Source of the DNA: Fidelibacterota bacterium UBA6817
Lineage (GTDB): Bacteria > Fidelibacterota > Fidelibacteria > Fidelibacterales > Fidelibacteraceae
Assembly: GCA_002452555.1 (NCBI GenBank)
Contig: DKER01000114.1
Location: 1-15,259 of the forward strand
DNA: 15,259 bases
Direction of reading: 5' to 3'
The notes beneath the pieces were generated by a model. It did not search any database and was not told where the DNA came from. It was given only the letters and a program-made list of their open reading frames with translations. The stretch's first letter is position 1. Each line of letters begins with the position of its first letter. The translations under genes were made by a program, and so were the position numbers. This document shows positions 1-5,790 of this stretch, piece by piece.

Positions 1-20
1 GTTGTAAATATTTAAGCCTA

Positions 21-56
21 TCGCCACAATTATCACGACAATGTGTCGCGATAAAA
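21..56. repeat. Three-half-site palindromic module A
   Basis: Two direct half-sites (TCGCCACA at 21-28 and TCACGACA at 33-40, ends 12 bases apart) are followed after a 3-base spacer (ATG) by the inverted half-site TGTCGCGA at 44-51, then ATAAAA. The second and third half-sites pair over 8 bases with one mismatch. The whole 36-base segment matches module C (353-388) at about 29 of 36 positions. It sits in an AT-rich, gene-free leader upstream of the DprA-like gene. Function is not known; an operator, a structured RNA or a mobile-element end are all possible. Confidence 0.7.
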
Positions 57-140
57 AAATGAACGCAATAATGATTGCTAACTATCGATATTGAAAAGGA
101 GTGATATCTTTGGGGGCGATTTATTTTGATCTCATCAGAT

Positions 141-175
141 AACATAGACACACACATAGACATCGTGTCTATGTT
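141..175. repeat. Three-half-site palindromic module B
   Basis: ACATAGACA occurs twice in direct orientation (142-150 and 154-162, 12 bases apart) and then, after a 3-base spacer (TCG), as the inverted copy TGTCTATGT (166-174). The first and third copies extend to a perfect 11-base inverted repeat (141-151 with 165-175). The half-site sequence differs from modules A and C except for the shared GACA/TGTC core, but the spacing is identical. The inverted arm can pair with either direct copy. Confidence 0.7.
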
Positions 176-189
176 GAAGTATATCTTAA

Positions 190-236
190 GGGAATAAGTG
201 AGGGAATAAATAGGGGATTAAAATAAGCGGGACTAA
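190..236. repeat. Four GGGANTAA repeats at 12-15 base spacing
   Basis: GGGAATAA (190-197), GGGAATAA (202-209), GGGATTAA (214-221) and GGGACTAA (229-236) are all in the same orientation with start-to-start spacing of 12, 12 and 15 bases. The + frame through the first two contains stop codons (TGA, TAG), so this is unlikely to be coding. The arrangement resembles short iterons or helically phased protein-binding sites, but no function can be assigned. Confidence 0.5.
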
Positions 237-352
237 AAAATTCCGGATTGTCGAAGTGAAACAAATAAGGCAATGTGAAAGAAGTGAGTTATCTCACCAA
301 ATACTCGCCAATCTGACGAGATATAATAGCACCCAAATTGGTAAAATACGTT

Positions 353-388
353 TTGCGACATAAATCGCGACAATATGTCGCGATAAAA
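353..388. repeat. Three-half-site palindromic module C
   Basis: Direct half-sites TTGCGACA (353-360) and TCGCGACA (365-372) are followed by spacer ATA and the inverted half-site TGTCGCGA (376-383), then TAAAA. The second and third half-sites form a perfect 9-base inverted repeat (364-372 with 376-384). The module ends about 40 bases before the ATG of the DprA-like gene, so it could act as an operator or as a 5' UTR hairpin for that gene. The sequence gives no way to choose between these. Confidence 0.7.
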
Positions 389-427
389 GACAGGATTATT
401 GAAGCAACTAAATGAAGAGAATAAAAT

Positions 428-892
428 ATGGAGATCGTCGATCATATAGGTAGCATTGAGCTTTTAAAGCTGGAAAAAACCGCCTTCCTGTGCAGCCGAA
501 AAATACCTGCCGGCATTGTATTAAAATGCTATGACTGGGCGATTTCTCAAAGAGAGATGGGAAAATGTATCATCAGCGGCTTTCACAGCAAAATCGAAAA
601 AGATGTTCTACATTATTTGCTTAAGGGGCAACAGCCCATTATCATTGCTTTGGCAAGAGGATTAAAGCAACACCTTGAACCGGAACTTGAAGCTGAATTA
701 AAAAAGGGCCGCCTTTTGATCATAACCCCTTTTGAAAAACACGTTAAAAGAATAACCGCAGAAACGGCAGACATTAGAAACCGGTTGATGATTGACCTTG
801 CAGAAAATATCACTGCAGGATTCATTAGCAAAGAAGGGAATCTTGAAAAGCTATTAAGCCAATCTAATAAAGACATAATAAAAATTGGATAG
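428..892 (+). CDS. Small DprA/SLOG-fold protein
   Basis: 154 residues that read as a stand-alone Rossmann-like SLOG domain of the DprA/Smf type. Visible correspondences to the DprA core are AFLCSRKIPAG near residues 19-29 (the AxxGxRxP strand-loop), IISGFHSKIE near 48-57 (the SGxAxGID loop), QPIIIALARGL near 69-79 (the second strand and following helix), a KGRLLIITPF strand-turn near 92-101, and DIRNRLMIDLA near 115-125 (the FPxRNRIIAGLS helix). DprA loads RecA on incoming DNA, but this protein lacks both the N-terminal helix-hairpin-helix/SAM part and the C-terminal winged helix of full DprA (about 300-370 residues), so true DprA activity should not be assumed. SLOG domains can also bind nucleotides or nucleotide-derived signals. 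The ATG follows a weak purine-rich GAAGAGA. Repeats flank the gene on both sides, with no coupled neighbour, suggesting an accessory cassette. Confidence 0.75.
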   Translation: MEIVDHIGSIELLKLEKTAFLCSRKIPAGIVLKCYDWAISQREMGKCIISGFHSKIEKDVLHYLLKGQQPIIIALARGLKQHLEPELEAELKKGRLLIITPFEKHVKRITAETADIRNRLMIDLAENITAGFISKEGNLEKLLSQSNKDIIKIG

Positions 893-920
893 ACTCTTGT
901 TTTTAGTCACTTTTGGGCGG

Positions 921-1025
921 TCATCAGTTGTCAGTCGTCAGTCGACAGTGGACAGTCGGCAGTCGGCAGTCATCAGTCATCAGTCATCAGTCATCAGTCG
1001 TCAGTCAACAGTCATCAGTCAACAG
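921..1025. repeat. Heptamer tandem array, TCATCAG type (15 units)
   Basis: Fifteen contiguous 7-base units occupy exactly 105 bases. Six are TCATCAG; the rest are single- or double-base variants (TTGTCAG, TCGTCAG, TCGACAG, TGGACAG, TCGGCAG, TCAACAG). The CAG end is invariant while positions 2-4 vary. The array starts 28 bases after the stop of the DprA-like gene. Seven is not a multiple of three and no good start or ribosome site opens a frame here, so it is taken as a non-coding tandem repeat. Confidence 0.9.
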
Positions 1026-1064
1026 AACCGGTTTGGATTAACCTCTGGTTCTGTCAGGTTACAT

Positions 1065-1174
1065 CTAAACGTCTCAACCTCTGAACCTTTCAACGTTTGA
1101 ACTCTTGAGCTCTTGAACCCTTAAACAGCGAGCGAAGCGAGCCTCAACCTCTCAACGTCTAAACATCTCAACCG
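1065..1174. repeat. Octamer tandem array, YTNAACNT type, interrupted
   Basis: Twelve 8-base units follow a loose YTNAACNT consensus. Eight run from 1065 to 1128 (CTAAACGT, CTCAACCT, CTGAACCT, TTCAACGT, TTGAACTC, TTGAGCTC, TTGAACCC, TTAAACAG) and four from 1143 to 1174 (CTCAACCT, CTCAACGT, CTAAACAT, CTCAACCG). A 14-base GC-rich insert at 1129-1142 (CGAGCGAAGCGAGC), itself made of near-repeats of GCGA, splits the array. It lies between the heptamer array and the cobalamin riboswitch. No coding or RNA-gene role is visible. Confidence 0.75.
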
Positions 1175-1219
1175 TCCATCGGCACCTTAATTCCCCTTCC
1201 CTTTCTTTCCTGCTATGCT

Positions 1220-1225
1220 TATATT
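1220..1225 (+). promoter_or_regulatory. Possible -10 box for the B12 uptake operon
   Basis: TATATT matches the general -10 consensus at five of six positions and lies just upstream of the first conserved bases of the cobalamin aptamer, where a start site would be expected. No convincing -35 hexamer sits 16-18 bases upstream, although promoters of Bacteroidota relatives often deviate from the standard pattern. Tentative. Confidence 0.25.
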
Positions 1226-1229
1226 CACT

Positions 1230-1385
1230 CCGCATTATAACAGACGGGGAAGTCCGGTGAAAATCCGGCACAGTCGCGCTACTGTAACCGGCGACAAATT
1301 TCGCAAAACACCACTGGCACAAGCTGCCGGGAAGGTACGAAAGGAGAATGACCCGGGAGTCAGGATATCCGTCCTCCTGCTTAAC
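1230..1385 (+). ncRNA. Cobalamin riboswitch aptamer
   Basis: The conserved blocks of the cobalamin (B12) riboswitch appear in order: GGGAAGTCCGGTGAAAATCC (1247-1266), the B12 box region GCGCTACTGTAACC (1276-1289), CCACTGG (1311-1317), TGCCGGGAAGG (1325-1335), and GGGAGTCAGGATATCC (1355-1370). GACGG (1243-1247) pairs with CCGTC (1369-1373) and closes the core. Family knowledge says the aptamer binds adenosyl- or related cobalamins and lowers expression of the downstream gene. That gene is a BtuB-like receptor, which agrees. Termini are approximate. Confidence 0.95.
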
Positions 1386-1443
1386 CTCCGCGATCAGAGG
1401 ATGGCATTTTGAACTCACATTTCAAACCATCAAAGACACCTGA

Positions 1444-1463
1444 TCCGGATAGCCTATCCGGAG
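1444..1463 (+). promoter_or_regulatory. SD-sequestering hairpin (riboswitch expression platform)
   Basis: TCCGGATA (1444-1451) and TATCCGGA (1455-1462) form a perfect 8-base stem with a 3-base loop (GCC). The 3' arm contains three of the four bases of the GGAG ribosome-binding site (1460-1463), which sits 6 bases ahead of the GTG start at 1470. No U-tract follows, so the hairpin looks like a translational block rather than a terminator. This is the expected layout of a cobalamin riboswitch that controls translation initiation; the link to ligand binding is inferred. Confidence 0.75.
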
Positions 1464-1469
1464 TTTGAA

Positions 1470-3542
1470 GTGTACCCGGTAAAATATTTCGTTGTTCTGG
1501 TTTCAGCGGTGTTTCTGTCATACGGACCGCTTATGGGCTTGTCAACCCAGGGCAACGTTTGTGATACGTCAGGAAATCCCCTCGAATCTGTTTATATTCA
1601 TAATCAGTCGAAGAATACCTGGACCCTAACAGATAATTACGGCAGTTTTATTCTCTATCGTTTTGCCGATCCCGGAGATACACTGGTTTTTACACATATC
1701 GGCTACGAACCCTTTATACTTGTTGTGCCGCAAAACAGCAATCCCGTTAATATTTTCATGAAGAATACTGCTGTCTTGCTGGAGACAGTGATTAAAACGG
1801 AAAGCCGTATTGCGCACAATACCCGAAACATCAGCATGGGAGAATACGCCAAGCGTCCCGAAGCTCCAGAGATTGATAATATCCGCCTGCTTCGGAAAAT
1901 TCCCGGACTGACCATTCGTTCATATGGGGGACCGGCCGGAATTACCACCGCCGGAATGGATGGCGGAGCATCCCGACATATAAAAATACTGACCGGCGGA
2001 TTTGACCTGACCAATGCACAAAATGGTCAAACGGAGATCAGTCAGATTCCGTCTCCCTTTATCGAAGGTGTTCAATACCTTCCCAATGGAACATCTTCTG
2101 AGGCCTCGGGAATGACAGACGGTGTTATTATTCTGGATCCGTGGAGCCGGAAAAATCGCTTGTCTGTTTCTGCCGGAAGTTACGGACACATAAACGCTTA
2201 TGCCATGGCCGGAGGATATGCCGGAAAAACCGCGGGAGATGTTCTGGCCGGTTTTCGAAAAGATAAAGGGAATTATCCCTATTCTTCTTTTCTGCAGGAC
2301 GGCATTCAATACCGCGAAAACAATCATTTTTCCCAATATTACGGATCGGCGCGATTTACCCGGATAATAAATCCCGTCTTTTATATTCAGGGGTTTTCCC
2401 TGTATTCTGCTCAGGATCGCGGCATTGCCGGAATTTCATGGGGCGTCAGGGATACAGTCTCCTATCGAAAAGACCATCTGTTTGCCGGAGCATTCAGCGT
2501 CGGTTGGAAACACACCCGGGGACAGGGAACAGCACGATTGATATACCGCGCTTCCCGGGAAAATTTCAGAAATCCCTTTATTCTTGCAGACAGTAAACAC
2601 GAGATTCAATCGTGGATTATTCAGGTTCAAAACAGTCTGAAAGGTAATCGAACAAATTTGACGCTCAAAAATGAATATCGATATGATGAAATGAAAAGTT
2701 CGGACGCGTCCTTTCATGTGAGAAATTCTGTGAACTCAACGCTGACCGCCGGAATGAATATTCTCCCGTACCTGCAGATTTCTCCCGTCGTTCATTGGGA
2801 ATATTCACCGGAATTCTTTAATCAGTTTACCGGTGAAGGCGTCATTACGCTCATTCCCGGATCTCTGCCGTTCAGATTGATATTTCAGGGAGGAAGGCGT
2901 TTTGTGTATCCTTCTTTTAATGATCTGTTTTGGCACCCCGGCGGAAATCCAAATTTAAAACCGGAACACACATTTGTATCATCAATTCAACTGTCGGCAA
3001 ACTTGGGTGACATGGCTTCCGGGGATTTTCAAATATTTAGAAAAGAAAGCAATAATCTGATCCTTTGGATGCCTCAAACATCCTACTGGACACCGAAAAA
3101 TATTCAAAAAGCCCTTAGAACCGGCTGGAAAATGACGGGTACGGGATTTGTGAAAAAGTATAATATTCACATAAACATGCATCTGGGCAGAACACTGGCA
3201 AGAGATATGTCCGACGGCCCGCTCAACAAAAAACCTCTGCGCTATGTTCCGGAATATTCTGCGTCTGCAACGCTTGCCTGGAATCCTCATAACTGGGATT
3301 TTGAAGCGGATTATTTCTATTCGTCATCGCGGATTGCCATGTATGATTATCCTGAAGATATTAAACTGGACAGCTATCGTTTGTGGACATTTACGGCCGG
3401 GTACCGTTTTGAATATAAACACATTGATTTGATCCCTTCTGTTTCCGGAGAAAATCTGTGTGACGAATCATATGAGAGTATCCTGGGTTATCCGGAACCC
3501 GGAAGAGTCGTTAAAATAACCTTAAATGCGGAGTTCAAATGA
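1470..3542 (+). CDS. btuB: BtuB-like TonB-dependent outer-membrane B12 receptor
   Basis: 690 residues. A signal peptide covers roughly residues 1-25 (hydrophobic VKYFVVLVSAVFLSYGPLMG). A carboxypeptidase-regulatory-like beta-sandwich follows at about 27-95 (GNVCDTSGNPLESVYI, then FTHIGYEP), typical of Bacteroidota receptors. A TonB plug domain spans about 105-215 (RLLRKIPGLTIRSYGG, then GVQYLPNGTSS), and the rest to the aromatic-rich C terminus (TLNAEFK) is a beta-barrel. The start is GTG at 1470, chosen because GGAG (1460-1463) is 6 bases upstream and the signal peptide begins there. The preceding cobalamin riboswitch makes corrinoids the likely substrate, imported with TonB energy. The stop overlaps the start of the next gene (ATGA), so the two are probably translated together. 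The receptor family is certain; the B12 substrate rests on context. Confidence 0.88.
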   Translation: MYPVKYFVVLVSAVFLSYGPLMGLSTQGNVCDTSGNPLESVYIHNQSKNTWTLTDNYGSFILYRFADPGDTLVFTHIGYEPFILVVPQNSNPVNIFMKNTAVLLETVIKTESRIAHNTRNISMGEYAKRPEAPEIDNIRLLRKIPGLTIRSYGGPAGITTAGMDGGASRHIKILTGGFDLTNAQNGQTEISQIPSPFIEGVQYLPNGTSSEASGMTDGVIILDPWSRKNRLSVSAGSYGHINAYAMAGGYAGKTAGDVLAGFRKDKGNYPYSSFLQDGIQYRENNHFSQYYGSARFTRIINPVFYIQGFSLYSAQDRGIAGISWGVRDTVSYRKDHLFAGAFSVGWKHTRGQGTARLIYRASRENFRNPFILADSKHEIQSWIIQVQNSLKGNRTNLTLKNEYRYDEMKSSDASFHVRNSVNSTLTAGMNILPYLQISPVVHWEYSPEFFNQFTGEGVITLIPGSLPFRLIFQGGRRFVYPSFNDLFWHPGGNPNLKPEHTFVSSIQLSANLGDMASGDFQIFRKESNNLILWMPQTSYWTPKNIQKALRTGWKMTGTGFVKKYNIHINMHLGRTLARDMSDGPLNKKPLRYVPEYSASATLAWNPHNWDFEADYFYSSSRIAMYDYPEDIKLDSYRLWTFTAGYRFEYKHIDLIPSVSGENLCDESYESILGYPEPGRVVKITLNAEFK

Positions 3543-4876
3543 GACCATTATTAGTTTTTGTTTTTGTTTTTTTTCACGCATTGAACGCTCAGGATGTTTT
3601 TGTTCTGTGTGAGGGAAATTTCCAAACCCCCAACGCTTCAGTATGGCGGTTCAACCCCGCTAACCCGGATAATCCGGCCCAACGGTGGAATTGGTATTAC
3701 AATGCTTCAGAACCTAACGGAGGTAATCCGTTGGGAGACACCGGACAGCATCTGAGTCTTTTTGATGATGAAATGTTTGTGGTTTGCAACAATTCCCATA
3801 ATATCGAATACGTAAAATTTATTAACGATGAACCTGTACATGTTGAATCCATTATTCTGAGCGGTTCTTCTCCAAGACAGGTTATGATGCATGAGGATAT
3901 TCTGTATGTGGCATCCTGGGGCGTTTCGGGAATTCTTGTTTTGGATAAAGAAACGTTTGGAATCATTGATACCATTTCCCTTCCTGCCGTTCCGGAAGAT
4001 ATGGTTTTGGACGGCTATACTCTTTATGTTTCAATGATCCAGGATTTGGCATGGAACAAATATGACGGCGTGGCAAAAATTGACCTGATCTCCCGGGAAA
4101 TGGTGCATGAGTATAAGGTTGTCAGGGGTGCCAATAAAATGGTATTGGCCGATAGTCTGCTGTATGTCACAGGAACATGGTTTGATGAATCATGGAATGC
4201 TCTGACCGGAACATCAGTCATTAATGTAAGCACCGGGGATGTATCAACACGGGAATACGGGATGACCCCAAATTTCAGTGAAAATATTCTCGCTGCGGAT
4301 CAGGGGATTTTCAGATTATTCAGGAAGGATATTTACCCGGTTGAACAGGATGGCAGTCTGGGCAGCGAGCCGATTTTGACAGATATCGCCGGATCGCTGG
4401 AAACCGTCTACAGCATTTCATGGATTGACGGACGGTGGTATGCGGGAATAACAGATGATTATATGGCGCCTGATTACGTGCGAATCTTTGAAAATAATAT
4501 CCAAATCGCAGAATTTACCGTGGGTCCCCTCCCCAGGAATTTTGTCAGCTATAATCCAATTTATGCGTCCACACAGGATTATGAAAATATTTACCTGAAA
4601 AAGGAATTTAATATCATTGCCGGTCCAAACCCGTTTAACAGCCGCACAAAAATCCATTGTTATCTTCCTGAGACGGGCGGGATTATTTCCGGTTTTATCA
4701 GTAATATCCAGGGAAAGATCATTCATACGTTTACAGAAACCGAAATCTCTCAGGGAAACGCGGAATTTTATTGGGAGGCAACCCGTGAATCATCCGGACT
4801 TTATATTGCATCTTTTATTTTCAGGAGTGATAGACAAACCTATTATCAAAACAGTAAGCTGATTTTATTAAAATAG
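3539..4876 (+). CDS. BtuG-like beta-propeller with T9SS sorting domain
   Basis: 445 residues. A standard signal peptide covers about residues 1-17 (VFVFVFFHALNA, cleavage before QD) with no lipobox cysteine. The body resembles the DUF5074/YncE-type beta-propeller that includes BtuG of Bacteroides: VFVLCEGNF near the N terminus, a GDTGQHLSLFDDEMFVVCNN blade, SSPRQVMMHEDILYVASWG, and repeated ILVLD/VAKIDL/VINVS strands. From about residue 360 the sequence changes to a T9SS type A-like sorting domain (AGPNPFNSRTKI, then SSGLYIASFIF, ending KLILLK). BtuG captures corrinoids on the cell surface and hands them to BtuB. The 4-base overlap with the BtuB-like gene and the shared riboswitch support the same job here, but T9SS export would replace lipoprotein surface display. 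A different secreted propeller role cannot be excluded. Confidence 0.8.
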   Translation: MRPLLVFVFVFFHALNAQDVFVLCEGNFQTPNASVWRFNPANPDNPAQRWNWYYNASEPNGGNPLGDTGQHLSLFDDEMFVVCNNSHNIEYVKFINDEPVHVESIILSGSSPRQVMMHEDILYVASWGVSGILVLDKETFGIIDTISLPAVPEDMVLDGYTLYVSMIQDLAWNKYDGVAKIDLISREMVHEYKVVRGANKMVLADSLLYVTGTWFDESWNALTGTSVINVSTGDVSTREYGMTPNFSENILAADQGIFRLFRKDIYPVEQDGSLGSEPILTDIAGSLETVYSISWIDGRWYAGITDDYMAPDYVRIFENNIQIAEFTVGPLPRNFVSYNPIYASTQDYENIYLKKEFNIIAGPNPFNSRTKIHCYLPETGGIISGFISNIQGKIIHTFTETEISQGNAEFYWEATRESSGLYIASFIFRSDRQTYYQNSKLILLK

Positions 4877-4984
4877 CGTGAAATTGTTATATGTTTTACG
4901 TTAAATTATATAAAACACGGGAACGAAAGCTTTTTAAAAGAGTTTGATCTATAAATGTAAGGTTGTTTGGAAAATTATTTAAGG

Positions 4985-5007
4985 AAAACTTCCTTTGGCT
5001 AAGGAAG
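4985..5007 (-). terminator. Minus-strand terminator hairpin after the CPBP gene
   Basis: CTTCCTT (4989-4995) and AAGGAAG (5001-5007) form a 7-base stem with a 5-base loop. Read on the minus strand it is followed by TTTT (complement of 4985-4988). It lies about 90 bases past the stop of the CPBP-like gene and would end the minus-strand operon before it runs into the B12 genes. The stem is AU-rich and the U-run short, so strength is uncertain. Confidence 0.45.
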
Positions 5008-5008
5008 C

Positions 5009-5053
5009 AGGCCGGTTACATGCAAATCCTGCGATTATGTATCCGGCCTTTTT
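5009..5053 (+). terminator. Rho-independent terminator of the B12 uptake operon
   Basis: AGGCCGGTTACAT (5009-5021) pairs with ATGTATCCGGCCT (5037-5049) with one mismatch and a 15-base loop, followed by a T-run (TTTTT, 5049-5053). It lies about 130 bases past the stop of the BtuG-like gene and fits a classic intrinsic terminator on the + strand. GCAGG (5007-5011) can alternatively pair with CCTGC (5028-5032) inside this region. Confidence 0.75.
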
Positions 5054-5095
5054 ATTAATACTCAAAAATCAGACATATCCAGCATTTCATAAAAT

Positions 5096-5788
5096 CTATA
5101 TTCCAAGAATAATAAACCAGTCCAGGGCTACGATCCAGATCCATGAGAGAATCGCTGTGTAAAAGAATGAGCGGGATTTCCAGGCAATAAATCCAAAACT
5201 CAGATGAAGGATAATGGAGAGAACCCCCTGCATTTCAGAGGCGCTTATATACACCGGGGCACCGGCCAGCGACGCAATAAGAACAGCACCGAGAACACCC
5301 ACGTCATCTTTCATGGCATTGAAGACAAAACCCCTGATAAAGGCTTCATAGGAAAAACAGAAGAGTAAAGCCGTAAAATAATACCGGATAATGAGCCAGG
5401 TGTTTTCCATGGCGATATATTTATAAAGGGGGTAAATATCCTGAAATTCATACATCCTGGAAGCACCCCATGCATATCCCAGCATCACGGGAATACCAAT
5501 ACCGAGTGCAATCAGTCCTTTTTTCCAGTCGCCGAAAGCAAAACCCATCTCTTTCAGCCGGTATCCCATAATTCCGGTCCACGTTAAAACCGGAATGATA
5601 AAAAACAAAAGAATCGCCGACATCCATTGATAATAAACGGACATAAGCGGCGCACCCATTGTGTTGTCACTAAAAAACCGTTCGTATGTTTTCATCTGTC
5701 CGTGATAATAATAGAAAACAGACAGAAGTAACGCCAAAAGAAGAGGTATCCATATATTGGATTTTGTTCTGGGTGTTCCGTTAGTCAT
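5096..5788 (-). CDS. CPBP-family (CAAX protease-like) membrane protein, active site degenerate
   Basis: 230 residues, strongly hydrophobic with about six to seven membrane segments (first near 13-28, last near 208-230). The fold pattern matches the CPBP/Abi (Rce1-type) intramembrane protease family: a YEAFIRGFVF helix near 147-156 where the family has EExxxRG, then a helix pair ending in GFIAWKSRSFFYTAILSW. The first, catalytic glutamate of EExxxR is tyrosine here, the usual FxxxH histidine region reads LAGAPVYIS, and the final helix has SWIWI where a histidine is common, so proteolysis is doubtful. ATG 5788 is chosen over the TTG at 5794 because AGGAG lies 6 bases before the ATG but directly abuts the TTG. 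It follows the HAD gene by 2 bases and is last in its operon. Family call good; activity unlikely. Confidence 0.7.
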   Translation of the reverse strand: MTNGTPRTKSNIWIPLLLALLLSVFYYYHGQMKTYERFFSDNTMGAPLMSVYYQWMSAILLFFIIPVLTWTGIMGYRLKEMGFAFGDWKKGLIALGIGIPVMLGYAWGASRMYEFQDIYPLYKYIAMENTWLIIRYYFTALLFCFSYEAFIRGFVFNAMKDDVGVLGAVLIASLAGAPVYISASEMQGVLSIILHLSFGFIAWKSRSFFYTAILSWIWIVALDWFIILGI

Positions 5789-5790
5789 GT

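Noticed and set aside
214..363. Open + strand stretch of about 49 codons possibly a decayed gene
   Set aside because: No start codon with a ribosome site and no family resemblance; it contains the GGGANTAA repeats and part of module C, so chance openness is enough.
233..445. 70-codon minus-strand frame across module C and the DprA-like start
   Set aside because: It runs through the palindromic module, overlaps a better-supported gene on the opposite strand, and shows no recognisable domain.
921..1025. Possible CRISPR array because of regular repeats
   Set aside because: Units are only 7 bases and contiguous, with no spacers; CRISPR repeats are about 23-40 bases separated by unique spacers.
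885..1100. Open reading frame of 71 codons on the + strand
   Set aside because: It is produced by the tandem heptamers (Ser/Gln/Val/Arg-rich low complexity), has no ribosome site and overlaps the end of the DprA-like gene.
1152..1418. Open frames on both strands over the riboswitch
   Set aside because: They overlay a clear cobalamin aptamer whose conserved blocks explain the sequence; neither translation resembles a protein family.
5001..5049. Possible tRNA-like or tRNA remnant (CAAATCCTGC resembles a T-arm)
   Set aside because: No acceptor, D-arm or anticodon arm can be assembled, and an intrinsic terminator explains the region.
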